Counted from the first letter of the stretch, positions 22,378 to 33,652 are shown. The stretch is 64,000 nt of DNA from Coffea arabica (GCF_036785885.1 NC_092312.1:21656001-21720000), one strand, 5' to 3'. A program made the numbers and translations. The notes: a model not told the origin generated them from the letters alone.

Positions 22378-23529
22378 TTAAGACTCTATATTGCAATTGC
22401 GAATGCAAATGGCCCATAATTCCAAGGTTTCACAGCCACATAAATAGTGGGACCTCTTATTATTTGCTTGCTTCAAATCAGAATAACTGTGGTTATACTT
22501 AAGAATTGTGTACTTCTTGCTGAGCACTGGCAAAATGTGAAGAAATATGTGATATGTATGCTTTTGTCTAATCTGAACAACAAAGTTTACCAGGGACTTG
22601 AGACCATATAACTTGCTGTCACCTAAGAGATAATGGATAAAGAACATGGTCGAGCACATTGCACGGTCAGGCATGGAATTTTTGACAGCTCTCAAGAATG
22701 AGAGATTCAAGTCTAAGAACGCTGGAGTAGTGGGATCAATATCATGTTTCAGATCCATAAGATTATTAGTTACTGTAGTTATTGATCCCATTCTAACCAA
22801 ATAAATTAAAGCCTGAATTGCTATCCTTAGGGCCGTAATTCCAACATGAGTGAAGAAGTTCTGAATATCTTCCTGAACAACACCATCACTGATATGGAAG
22901 CCAAATTGGAAATCCTTTACCTGAACGAATAATTTTTCAACTCTGTTTCTGAGGGCATGGATTTGTTTGATTTGGTAATCAACTTGCGTCCGCGCCTGAG
23001 CCTGAGCCTGAGCCTGCACCTGTGCACAGGTATGCGACAGAATCCTTGGAATAAATCGCAAGAAGTATATCCAAATAGAATAAGAATGAAGAGCAGGAGA
23101 CAGCAATCCCAAGGTGCAGCTGCCCGAGAGATCATCAAGAACTTGTCCGACTGGTTCCCTGAAAAGCCCAATTGTTCTCTCCCATTTGCAGAGTACATCA
23201 ACCACTCCTAGACAACCGTTCAATGTTTGATCAGAAACAAGAACACCGCCAAAGTCGTTGGCCAAGTTATCTGATACAGCTTCAGTTATGCTGACGAGAA
23301 ATCCGAAGTTACTGACAACGTTGTCTGCATCACTGCACCGTCGAAGGTGAATAAGAAAGGTTGCCAGCAGCCTCCAAGTTTCAAGTTGATCAATGATATG
23401 GTCGGGGTTTAAGGCAGTTGGACGGCCAAGGCCATGTCCCCTTGCTCCATGCCTCCAACCACGGAGCTTCTTCATGGCAGAATCAAGGCGCCGACATATG
23501 GAACTCCAACTCGAAGTGGAAGCCATCAA
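22378..23529 (-). CDS. Single-exon ORF resembling the N-terminal region of an R1-like resistance protein
   Basis: 383-residue open frame, helical and leucine-rich, with no P-loop, NB-ARC or LRR sequence. Phrases such as DLKHDIDPTTPAFLDLNLSF and LKSLVNFVVQIRQKHT recall the N-terminal extension of Solanaceae/Rubiaceae R1-type CC-NB-LRR proteins, but this is memory-based and weak. A (QA)n stretch near residue 170 comes from a GAGCCT hexanucleotide repeat (23000-23025). The last 40 or so residues look like read-through into non-coding sequence. If the family call is right, this is a fragment that has lost the nucleotide-binding and LRR parts. It lies on the opposite strand between the beta-glucosidase fragment and the second MLF gene, with 148 bp between it and the glucosidase exon 2. 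It could instead be an unrelated lineage-specific gene. Confidence 0.45.
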   Translation of the reverse strand: MMASTSSWSSICRRLDSAMKKLRGWRHGARGHGLGRPTALNPDHIIDQLETWRLLATFLIHLRRCSDADNVVSNFGFLVSITEAVSDNLANDFGGVLVSDQTLNGCLGVVDVLCKWERTIGLFREPVGQVLDDLSGSCTLGLLSPALHSYSIWIYFLRFIPRILSHTCAQVQAQAQAQARTQVDYQIKQIHALRNRVEKLFVQVKDFQFGFHISDGVVQEDIQNFFTHVGITALRIAIQALIYLVRMGSITTVTNNLMDLKHDIDPTTPAFLDLNLSFLRAVKNSMPDRAMCSTMFFIHYLLGDSKLYGLKSLVNFVVQIRQKHTYHIFLHILPVLSKKYTILKYNHSYSDLKQANNKRSHYLCGCETLELWAICIRNCNIES

Positions 23530-24042
23530 TCTCCACTAAACTCTCTAGCTACAACACCACAGAAATAATCAGGAATTGATACAACGGAGAATTAGTTGAT
23601 GATGAGGATTAGACAATTAAGATTTCTCTTTCCGACAATCTCACAACGGAACAGACACAAGGAGTAGCATGTGTTAAATTAAGTTGACAGTAGCCTATGG
23701 AGAGTATAAGGAATTAATATATGTGCTAAATAACTTCTCCATTAAAATTTGAGGCAATAAACATGAATGTAGAATTTCGTCGGGTGCAAGCCTTCATTTG
23801 GCCAAAAATATGTGATAGTTGAGGGGAATGTTGGCTTGAATCGCATATGATAATGCCCCCAATTAAATCAAGGTAAAATGGGTTCAATGGTATAAATTAA
23901 AGTAAAATTTGACTTGACAAAAAGTGCACGAGGGTGAAATCGTACACAAATTTTAATCAAGGGGGCGAATTGTAAATAACCTTGTTGGTTTTGTTTCACG
24001 GTCCTCTCGAGTCTCGAAGCTTCATCCCCAGTTTTCTGTTCC
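23530..24042. other. Spacer between R1-like ORF and MLF copy 2
   Basis: No gene or repeat is recognised. It probably holds the divergent upstream regions of the flanking genes. Confidence 0.45.
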
Positions 24043-24049
24043 TATAAAA
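24043..24049 (+). promoter_or_regulatory. Putative TATA box of MLF copy 2
   Basis: A tataaaa motif (cctataaaatgg) stands upstream of a leader that, as in copy 1, appears to be spliced: an acceptor lies at 24787-24788, just before the ATG exon. Confidence 0.5.
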
Positions 24050-24819
24050 TGGCTAAGAGCAATCTGTTTCTCACTATAATCACTCTCCTGAAGAAAAAAC
24101 TTCCTCTGCGCTCTGAGTAGAGGTGCCGTCGCTCCTTCTTCTATTCTGCATTCCGAGTCGAGTTGTTTATTACGTTTTTGCATTCTTCTGGCCGTACTTT
24201 GTCCTAAACTACTATTTTCTCCATTGGGTTCTCTTCATTAATCTCCAAAACGGTTATTGTTAGATTTTCCCCCCTTTTGAATTCCAGTGATTAGTTCATG
24301 AAAATCAGCTGCTTTTGCAGAATTAAATTATGGGTTTCTTTTATCATGAACAGTATCCTGTGAGGGTTAGAAAACTACACCCATTGATGATATAAAATGT
24401 TGTTTTTGGTTCCTAATTTTGGTGGAGTTTCTATCTTGTACGAATACAAAAAGGATTTACGCTTTCAAAATGTAAAAGACTTTGCATTTTTGAATTTTTT
24501 TTTGCTTTCCCTGAGTATGACGTGCAGTTCAGGCACAGAGGGATCAAATGCTCTACTCTAGCTTGTTTGAAAAATGGTGGATGTCTTTTATTGCACACAA
24601 GTGGTTTCCAACAAACAAAAATCTAAATCTTTTGCGTCAATTTATTTTGCAGATAACAAATTGAGAATTGATTTAAGTTAACAAGCGATAGTTTGGTTAT
24701 ATGTTCATTGGTGAGCAATTGTTATTTTGTGTTTAAAGATCAGATTTTTATGAGTTTCTGCTTTGCTCTGTTTTCTTAAGCTTGTCAGGCGACTAGCTTT
24801 TGTTCAATTGCCGACAAGA

Positions 24820-26683
24820 ATGTCAAAACTATTCGGAGGAAAAGATCCATTTGATGACCCCTTTTTCTCTGAGCCATTTGGTGGCTTCTTTGGTGGGAAG
24901 AATCCATTTGCTGACCCGTTTTTCGCTAGCCCCTTTGGTTATCCTCCTGCTTCGCGGAAGCAAATTAGTATTGAGGAAATAAATCCTGATGATGATGATG
25001 ATGGTGCAAACATTTCAAATGCTGGCAAAGAACTGAGCGTTGGGAATCCAAATTATCATGCGAATGGTAAAACATTAAATTAGCATGTCTCAGTTATTAC
25101 GCCTGTTTTGTTGTTCAAGTGTTGACTGCATTTCCTTGTTTGTGAAAATGGCGTGACGTACTTAATAGGTAGTGGAAGTTCTTTTAGTTATCGAAGGGTT
25201 GCATATGGTGATCAGGATGGAATGTACTATACTTGCTCTGAAGGCAGGATGAATGGTGGCGATGGGGTCAGTAATACTTGACTGGATATGTCTAATTTTT
25301 TTTTTTTTTGCTTTTTGATGGTCATTGTCATCCTTCTTATGATGTCTTTGGTGGTGTTGTAGGTGTTTCTTGCGGAAATGAAGGAAGAGGATAAGATAGT
25401 TGGTGAATCACTGCACACAATTTCAAAGGGAATCCATGATAAGGTATGGTCATTGTAGTCTTCTATCTGCCTCTTAGAATGAGATGACGTGAATCCATTA
25501 AATCATAATGGGCAATTCCTAACAAGAGTTCAGCAACAGTTCCTGGCTATTCTTCGAGTTCAAGTTTACCATAACAAATTCTTTCTTGTTAAATGTGCAA
25601 AAATTTCTCTAATACTAGTGTCTGAATGTCTAGCAATGTACCTTTATCTTTAGCAATGTGTCTTTTTTAAGTGTATGTTATATGCCAATGAATGGCAGGT
25701 GTCTTAAATGTGTCTGCATTATTTAATTCTGCTTGTGCAGGGTCATTCGGTCACAAAAAAGAACAGTTCAGATGGTAGAGCGGATTCATTGCAGACTTTA
25801 CATAACTTGCATGAAGGTTTGTTTCCTCTCCAAGGGCTTGTTATCTTAAACTTCTTCATTGCCCTCAAATTATTTTGCTGCTTTTAATTTTTTTTCCCTT
25901 TCATCAGACGAGCTTAAAGGTTTTGAAGAAAATTGGAAAAATAATGCTGACAAGCATTTACCAGGATGGAGCAGTGGGTTCAATAAGCTTGAGAATTCAG
26001 GTAAGTTATTGCTTGTCTAGTTGAGTTTGTTCTGTTTGTTGTAGCTTTAACATATCACAATGCAATCATCTTGATTAAAGCTGGTCATTGTCATATCTTG
26101 TGCTATCAGATGATCTCATAAACTTTGGTAATTTCTAGATATTCAATTATGCACATCGAAATCTGGAAGTGCTTAATTGTAAATTTCATTTCTTGCTTTC
26201 ATGATATTCTCATCCGTTCCATTGTTCATTTGGTTTTTATCTTTGATTACTAAGTTTATGAGATTTCTGTATCATTTCATTCACTCCTCTGTCAATTGAG
26301 TTTACTTCTAGAGTGTTTGTCTTAGTTCATACTTTTATGTTGCACTTGATTTTTTTTTCCCTCAAGCACTTGTATGTTCCAAAGATGTCCATTTATTTGG
26401 CAGATGACGGGGACTCATTCCATGCTTTGAGACAATCAAATTTTGGGAGGTTCATTGATCCAGAGATGTTCAGTGTGATTGGTACTGTTCATTGCATGAA
26501 TAGGCTGAAATTTCCTGTTTAATGAATGCAGGAGCTAACTTGATTGGATGGGATGGATTTCCAACATGGAGCGGCTGGGGTGGTTGGGCTCCTCCATCTA
26601 TAGAGTACTTTGGAGACGCTGGAGCAGCAGAACCAGATGGAGAAGGGAGGAGGAAAAAGGTTGTGCGAGTGAATGTGGAGTAG
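24820..26683 (+). CDS. Myeloid leukemia factor (MLF) family protein, copy 2
   Basis: Paralogue of 7311-9199. CDS join(24820..25066, 25169..25266, 25363..25443, 25741..25816, 25908..26000, 26404..26481, 26532..26683), 825 nt, 274 residues, all GT-AG and in frame. Visible: N-terminal GGKDPFDDPFF, here repeated as KNPFADPFFASPF; an acidic run (PDDDDDG); the MLF core VAYGDQDGMYYTC, ISKGIHDKGHSVTKK, TLHNLHEDELKGFEENW and HLPGWSSG; and a Trp/Gly-rich tail (GWDGFPTWSGWGGW) ending in VRVNVE. Three internal exons have the same lengths as in copy 1. The 78-nt exon 26404-26481 (DDGDSFHALRQSNFGRF) is absent from copy 1, whereas exon 2 is 98 nt here against 179 nt there. The gene appears intact. Start chosen as the first Met after the acceptor and matching the copy 1 start. 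Confidence 0.9.
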
Positions 26684-27033
26684 GGCGTAATGTTCTGGGA
26701 ACATTAGTTTATTACTTTATATTAATCAATGCTTAATGTGTGCTCTGGCTTGAATTTGGCACCTTAATGCTTGTTTTCAGCGTCTTCCACATTGTGAACT
26801 TCTGGATGTCGTCAAATAACTAGTACAAACATGGTTTTTGTCTGGTTGGTTGGGATGAATTTAGGCTCGTCCTTTTCGGGTAAAGGGGCAGAATGGTGTA
26901 ATATATTGTGAAGAGGTTGTAACTCATGTTAAGCTATTTGTGTAATTTCGTAATAAAGAAATAATTATCTTGTATGGGGCTCATGTGAACCATAAATAAA
27001 TATTACATTGCTAAAGTGCTGTTATTGCCGGTG
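26684..27033 (+). other. MLF copy 2 3' UTR
   Basis: About 300 bp of non-coding sequence with an aataaag signal near 26951. Nothing else is seen. Confidence 0.45.
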
Positions 27034-28039
27034 TTGTTAGATCCGGACCGAACCGAACTGACCGGTTCAATCGTGAATCAACTTTCTTTTTGAGTTGATT
27101 GTCAAAAATTAGTGAAAATCATCAAAAATTGCCTAAACCCGTGGTCCGATTCGATGGGTTGATTTGGTTTTCAAATTTTTCTTTCTTGTTTCTCTCAAAC
27201 ATAATTTGAATTACTTAAATTATAACATTTTCATTTACTAATATGAGTATGAAAATGTCATTCATTTTGTGTAAATATCAAAATTATTCACTTTTCTGAA
27301 TAATTTTAAGGTGGTGTTTGGTAAGAGGGTTTTGGAATGAAAAATTGGAATAAATTTTATAATTGTTATTTGGATTATTATTATCGAAATTGACATTTTA
27401 AAATCATATCTAAAAATTTAGAGTTTCCCAATTCCCTAATAATCCAAAGGGTTTTGGATAAAATCCAAATTTGATTCCTATCTAATGTATTGAAAATTAA
27501 GGATGACAATTGGGGCACAGGTCTCGCGGGGGCAATTTTTTTCCTTATCTAGAAATAGTCCCTCTTAGCCGCCCATTATATATATGATTACTAGCTTGGA
27601 TTTGGCCGTGCTACACGCTGGCCTATCCACTAATAATTTTCGCTGTTCATTTTGTCCTCCATTTTGTCCTATGCAAAATCCAGATAATTTTGTGGATGTT
27701 GATAATATATCTGTGGATTTGATATGCTAATTGTGTTTAAAAGACAAAGAGGTAAATAACATTTAAAACAGTGGCAAAGATTATATAAACAAAATCATTC
27801 ACTTTTGACAGCACATGTGCTTTAAGACTGGATCTTCATACATATTAGCACTTGCAATTAAGTTTCATGATCTATGCAGGTGTAAGATAACAAACTAAAC
27901 TATTATTAGCTATCTCATGATCCCTTATTTGTCAAGGACTGAAGCAGTTTCAAAGAAAGTATCAAAGCAATGGACCTAATCAGCTAACAAAAGATTTAAT
28001 AAAAGTAACATAATTAAAGCAGTTTAGGCCTACTTGCCC

Positions 28040-29160
28040 TTAAGCTTCTTTGCTGGACTTATCTTCAATATTCTCAGGCGGATTGCTATCTTCTGGACCT
28101 TCTTTGGTACACTGCTCAGAAATATTGGATGGCTCTTTGGATAGTGTTTCTACTGGTGTAGCTTCATTTTCAGGTAGCCCTTTTGGAAAATCAAGGCTAC
28201 TATTTACTCCACTGCTCCCATATGCATCATTTTTCGTGGAAAAATTGCCTCCAGCAATTTCTTCAAGCACCAACTTAGTGGTTGGTGTGAACTTTTCTTC
28301 CTTTGTTTGTTGTTGTTTTTTTTTTTTTTTTGATATATTGGTGAGGAAGTGCCCACTGCAGAAGAAACTTCGGTGCGATCTGAAAATGTTACAGTAACAG
28401 ATCATCTGCAGTGTAAGCTTTGGACACAATAGTTTAATTTGTCCCTGGTCTTAAAAGTGAGTCTCATAAGCCTTGAGAAAGTAGACAATTATATATTTCT
28501 TCAAGGAACCATTAAGTTCAGTGTCTACTTCAAAGTGCTGCAGGAAAAATTATTTTTTGAGTTGTAGTCAGCTGTTGTTAACTTTTTTGTTATGCATGGA
28601 TATAAAATAGAAAGATATATCACTTACACTTTCTTGTGCCAGTTTATGCTGAAGTGAAGTGAATAGAATCATTTTTTCTGCACCTTCTCAAGATATAGTG
28701 CAATTGATTGTTCCCGAATCATCAGTTAATATGATGGGAATTCGAGCCCTCAAATTCAACAACAGAAATTAACATCAATTTAAATGTAGAAAGAGGATTA
28801 AATTGTAATTAAAGAGCATGAATTGGTAACTTTACCTCATATCAACCTCACTTTGTTGCTTGCAAGAAGGACAACAGATAATCCAATCAATGTTTGCATT
28901 CACTATTCCTGTATTTAGCGTATCCAAAGGCAAGTTTCCCAGTTGCTTGAAGCCAAGCTGTTTTTCTCTGAATCAAATAGATATGAAAGATATCTGAAGC
29001 AAAAATCACAGTTAACAGTAAAAAAGGCAAAATCATAATCGTACCTAAGTTTTTCATCCTTTGCTCAACATGATGAAAGAAAGAACCAACATCTAAAGGG
29101 TTTCTCCTTTCCCTTCTCCCTTTTGTATACATGGTAGGTTTTAGAAACCGTACCATAGAT
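28040..29160 (-). pseudogene. Unrecognised gene-like remnant inside the Harbinger-like element
   Basis: Two minus-strand stretches look more coding-like than their surroundings. One at 28040-28300 encodes an acidic, Ser/Pro/Glu-rich tail (FTPTTKLVLEEIAGGNFS onward, ending DKSSKEA stop). The other at about 29045-29156 encodes a Met-initiated basic stretch (NPLDVGSFFHHVEQRMKN). A run of about 16 T at 28317-28332 (reading as poly-Lys on the minus strand) interrupts the first and shifts the frame relative to upstream SDRTEVSSAVGTSSPIY. I do not recognise the family. It may be a captured host gene fragment or an old element ORF. Confidence 0.3.
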
Positions 29161-29819
29161 CATTAAAAATTGTTTTCTAAAAGAAAACATCACTTCGTAG
29201 CAGGAAAAAAGGAAGAATTCGCTGGTAAATTCAAACCAAGTACAATCTCTAAAAGAAGCTGAATTCTTGGGGCAAATGCAATCACGAGCATGTGGAGGGT
29301 TTTGGTGGTTCTAACCAAGAGAAAGTACAATGCTTTGTTCAGAAAATTGGTAGAACAATGGCATTTTTTGCAGGTTCATATTCGGCTATCCGAGCGGAAG
29401 AAACGGAGAAGAAGAAACTTTTAGTGAGAGGCCTAAAACTGTCCCATATGTTTAGATCAATCGACAAACAGTATCAAACGATTTGCATCGAAACAGAAAA
29501 ATAAGAAGGAAATATTTTCAAACATACAAAAATAGCCCTAAATAGTTAGTAACTATTCAAACAACCACCTTTCACAAAAGGACGCAACTGACTTTTAACA
29601 CTTATTAAAACACAAACAAAGTTAAAAAATAAATGTATTCAATCCATTATTACCAATTGACCCTTAAATAGTAAGCTACTATTGGAATTCTCAATTGTAA
29701 GATCAAGTCCCAAATAGACATTTACCATTCTTTAAGATCCAAATGAATAAAACAAAGTTCCTTCCTCCAATAAGAGCTTGACACTTGGCATTCAATGGAC
29801 AACTCAAGTTGTTCTCTTA

Positions 29820-30480
29820 TCTAGTAGGTAGATATATGCTATATATTATAATTATAATATTTAATTATAAAAATAAATTTTATTATAATATTAGTATAAT
29901 TATATAATAGATTTATAATTATTATATACACATATATATTATCAATATAATTATAATTATATAATATATATTATACATATATTAATATTATACTAATATA
30001 TATCTATAAATATATTATAATATTATAAATATATATTTATAATATATATAATATTATATAATAATATATTTATACTATTTATAAATATATATTATATGTG
30101 TATATAATTATAATATATATGTATCTATAATAATAAATAATAATTATTATTATTATAATTATAGTATATGTGTATTTAATAATATATTATAATTATATTT
30201 AATATCTAATATGTATTTTAATTATATAATATATGGCATAATTATTATTTATATATTATATAATTATAATTATATAATATTTAATTTAATTAGTTACAAA
30301 TTTATAATAATGATATTATTAGTTATATGTATTACATAATGTATATAAGTATATATAATATAATTGATATTATCAATTATATTATTAATTATACATGTTT
30401 ACCAACAAAAATTGTTAATTAGTTATACTAAATTTACTAATATATTTATACTAATACAATTAATTAGTAGAAATTTATTA
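29820..30480. repeat. Extremely AT-rich tract
   Basis: About 660 bp consisting almost entirely of ATAT/TAATTA words with very few G or C. There is no gene. It could be a scaffold-attachment-like region or degenerate microsatellite. Confidence 0.8.
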
Positions 30481-31020
30481 TATCTCATTTTGAAAGAGTC
30501 AATGAACCAAACATCAATTACAGTAATGATATACATTTCTGTTACTGAACCAAACAGATGTATTGGAATGACTGATTCCATTCTAAATCCAGGATGAATG
30601 ATTCAAAATCCGAATTTGATTCCAAAGAATGAACCAAACACCACCTAAATCAAGATGTTTCATCCCTATTATCTTATCAATCTGGCATTAGTGATTCTAA
30701 CGTGCATTAAATTATTTTAATTTAGTTTTTCAAGTAATTTTGAAAAATGGACATATTTTAGTCATGAATTTACATTTTTATATATAATTATTAAGTGTAT
30801 ATTTGATTACAAGTCTAATATTTTTGTAACATTTTGTATGATTGGCTGAATATAACCAAAAACTTAATTTTAATATTTCTGAAACTTATAAAAATATAAA
30901 ATAATTATGACATCATGCTAATATCAGCCTGTTTTTTAGAACGGTCCGACCGATCTGATCAGTTGACCCTGATCCAGCAGTTTAGCCGAGTGGCTATCCG
31001 ATCCGAATTTAACAAAATTG

Positions 31021-32020
31021 GTTATTGTTGTTCTGAGATTGTACAATTAGCAGCGAGTTAAAACTTGTTCAAATGTTGTTACCTTAATTAGAAACGGAGT
31101 ACCTGCCCCTTTTCTGTTCTTTTTTCTTTCTTTGAACAGTTGTTTGTTTATGCTTCCGTGTATGTACATATCTGATGTTTGAAAATTACTTGTCCATGCT
31201 TAAATCTTCTTATATATGTCAAGTATTTTTGTCCCAATTCCCTATTAGGAAGATAAACAGCAATTCTATGCCGCAAAAGTACTTGGGATAAGTTATAGGT
31301 GTTAAAATGGGTGATTCGGGTAGATTTTGGCAAATCATAATTGAATAATGAATATATTACGGTTTTTGGGGAAAAAAATAATTAGATTGTGGGTATAATT
31401 GAGTTAACTCATTTATGAATAAATGAATCAATTCATTTATATCCATTTGTGAATAATGGGTATGGTATATTTAATTATTTAATTATTTGAAATTTTATTT
31501 TTGCTTTTTAAATTTTTCATATGTTGTGAGACAAGAAATAAGGACATTTTATTGTGATTAAATTAGTAAGAAATTTAAATTTATCCTCCTAATACTCACT
31601 AAAAATAAATTGAATTTGAATGTGTAATTATTTTTAAATGGATAATTGGGTGCGTCATTCACTCCTCCTCTGTCCTTAGAATTTGCATCTCGAATGCTCG
31701 AATGCATGCATTATCGGCATTGGGTCATGCCCAACCTACCAGCAAAATATGGATGCTTCTTGCCCGCAGAAATGGTGTAAAAGCTCGAAGCCGCAATTGA
31801 TTTTTTATCGAGTTTATGCCCTGGATATTTGGTTGGATACTGGATGTTTGTCTTCAGTAATTATACAACAATGGGGCTCTGTTTACTGGTTTAGAAACAA
31901 CGTACGGTAGAGTAACACTGGAAGATCATTACGCAGCAGAACTAAGTCTGCGGGGAAAAGCTGTCTATATTATTTCACTTGTAGCTCGGCTCCATCTTCC
32001 AGTGTCCTTGAAATCTATAG
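31021..32020. other. AT-rich spacer before the PPR gene
   Basis: No gene, RNA or clear repeat is recognised. The last 100-200 bp should hold the PPR promoter, but no convincing TATA box is seen. Confidence 0.45.
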
Positions 32021-33652
32021 ATGACTCATGGCAACAGAAAACTTCTGATAACAGGCCTTAAAAATCTACTAGACAAATGCGAAGGCCACGAGAATTTGAT
32101 CAAGCAAATCCACGCTCACTGGACCACCCTTGGCTTCTGCGCTCAAACTCCGAAACATCAACACTTCGCCTGCAAGTTACTAAACGTTTATACAAAACTA
32201 AACAAACCCCTCGAAGCCCACAGGGTGTTTGCTCTAATTCCTGACCCAGACATTGTCTCCTGGACTTCTCTATTCAATCTGTACCTGAAAACTCAACAAC
32301 CCACCGAGGCGTTATCTCTTTTCTCTCACTTGTTGGTCTCTACTTCCCTCAGACCTGATGCGCACTCCGTCTTGGCTGCGCTGTCTGCTTGCGCGCGGAC
32401 GCAAAATTTGGATGCTGGTAAAGCAATGCATGCCATGGTGTATAGACAATTGTCTGAACCGGAAACAATTGTGAGTAATGCTCTGATTGATATGTATAGT
32501 CGGGGTGGAAGAACCCATTTGGCTAGACGTGTGTTTGAGAGTGTGCAATGCAGAGACGTGGCTACTTGGACTAGCTTGCTTAATGGGTTTATTTTTTGTG
32601 GTGATATTGAAGCTGGACGTCAGGTTTTTGATGATATGCCGCAGAGGAATGTGGTTTCTTGGACGGCGATGATAGTTGGCTATGTACGTGTGAAAAATTC
32701 CATTGAGGCGTTGCAGTTGTTTAGGAGAATGAGGGATGGAGGTAGAGAGAATGCTACTACTATTACTATTGTTGCCGTGCTCTCAGGTTGTGCTGATGTT
32801 GGAGCTCTGGATTTTGGGAGGTCTATTCATGGGTATGTTAACAAGATAGCTGGTTTTAGCATGGATGTTGCTGTAAATAATGGATTAATTGATATGTACG
32901 CAAAAAATGGAAACCTTGATTCAGCTGAGAATATATTCATTAGGATGGTAGATAGGGATTTGTTTTCGTGGACAAGTATAATTTCAGGGTTGGCAATTCA
33001 TGGTAGAGGTAAGGATGCACTTGATTTTTTCGATGAGATGGTGGCATCTGGGATGCACCCCAATGAGATTACGTTTCTTTCTGTACTTTCAGCTTGTAAC
33101 CATGCAGGATTGGTTGGTGAGGGACTGAACTTCTTTGAAAGATTGAAAAATTCTCCTAGATTTGAACCCATGATGGAACATTATGGGTGTATGGTAGATC
33201 TTCTTGGTCGAGCAGGATTGCTTGAAGAAGCTGTTGGATTGATTCAGGACATGCCCTTCAAGCCAGATGCTATTATGTGGAGATCATTTCTCAGTTCTTG
33301 TTTAGGACATAATAATTCGGCTTTGGCTGAAATGGCAGCGAAAGAGGTACTTGAACTGGAGCCTGATGATGATGGTGTATGCGTGCTCCTTTGGAACTTG
33401 TATCGCTCTAAAAAAATGTGGCAAGCTGCTTCAAGGATGGAGAGGATGATGAAGGATCAGAAAATAAAGAAAAAACCTGGGTGTAGTTGGGTTGAAGTAA
33501 ATGGTGTTGTTCATGAATTTCTTGCTGAAACTTCATTACCTTCTGTAGCTGGTGATGTATACATTGCTCTACAAGGCATTGCTAGACAATCAAAAATGAA
33601 TAGTGACATTTTCATGCACAAGAAGGATTGTACAGTGACAGAATGCATCTAG
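32021..33652 (+). CDS. PLS-class pentatricopeptide repeat protein, E subgroup
   Basis: Intronless 543-residue frame; a TAG stands immediately before the ATG in frame, which fixes the start. Organelle RNA-binding protein, in this class usually a site-specific C-to-U RNA editing factor in plastids or mitochondria. Visible: PLS repeats across about residues 75-410 (VSWTSLFNLYLK, VSNALIDMYSRGG, VATWTSLLNGF, VVSWTAMIVGYVR, VAVNNGLIDMYAKNG, FSWTSIISGLAIHGRG, HYGCMVDLLGRAG) and a C-terminal E-type region with KKKPGCSWVEVNGVVHEF. There is no DYW deaminase domain, so an editing role would need a partner deaminase. The N-terminus is not strongly typical of a transit peptide, so the compartment is uncertain. 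Intact. I cannot name the orthologue. Confidence 0.92.
   Translation: MTHGNRKLLITGLKNLLDKCEGHENLIKQIHAHWTTLGFCAQTPKHQHFACKLLNVYTKLNKPLEAHRVFALIPDPDIVSWTSLFNLYLKTQQPTEALSLFSHLLVSTSLRPDAHSVLAALSACARTQNLDAGKAMHAMVYRQLSEPETIVSNALIDMYSRGGRTHLARRVFESVQCRDVATWTSLLNGFIFCGDIEAGRQVFDDMPQRNVVSWTAMIVGYVRVKNSIEALQLFRRMRDGGRENATTITIVAVLSGCADVGALDFGRSIHGYVNKIAGFSMDVAVNNGLIDMYAKNGNLDSAENIFIRMVDRDLFSWTSIISGLAIHGRGKDALDFFDEMVASGMHPNEITFLSVLSACNHAGLVGEGLNFFERLKNSPRFEPMMEHYGCMVDLLGRAGLLEEAVGLIQDMPFKPDAIMWRSFLSSCLGHNNSALAEMAAKEVLELEPDDDGVCVLLWNLYRSKKMWQAASRMERMMKDQKIKKKPGCSWVEVNGVVHEFLAETSLPSVAGDVYIALQGIARQSKMNSDIFMHKKDCTVTECI

Larger units (their letters stand above)
27310..30645. mobile_element. PIF/Harbinger-like element (TAA target duplication)
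   Basis: GGTGGTGTTTGGT at 27310 matches ACCAAACACCACC at the right end (30645) as an inverted repeat, and each end is flanked by TAA (27307-27309 and 30646-30648). This is the signature of PIF/Harbinger/Tourist elements. The 3.3-kb interior has no recognisable transposase. It holds a coding-like minus-strand segment (28040-28400), a second one (28900-29160), and about 650 bp of almost pure A/T (29820-30480). Alternatively the two ends belong to separate MITE copies. Confidence 0.55.
27034..31020. mobile_element. Older MITE-like element split by a later insertion
   Basis: The left arm starts near ttagatccggaccgaacc and the right arm, read on the other strand, starts ttaaattcggatcggat, a degenerate inverted repeat followed on both sides by GACCGG/GATCGGTC-type words. 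Removing the insertion at 27310-30645 plus one TAA leaves about 650 bp. No clear target duplication is seen, so the family is unassigned. Confidence 0.4.

Noticed and set aside
22980-23030. Hexanucleotide GAGCCT repeat considered as a CRISPR-like or regulatory array
   Set aside because: It is a short perfect tandem repeat encoding QA in the minus-strand ORF; there are no spacers and the DNA is nuclear plant DNA.
29290-29424. 44-residue plus-strand ORF (MWRVLVVLTKRKYNALF and on)
   Set aside because: Short, no recognised family, inside a transposon-like region. Not enough support for a gene.
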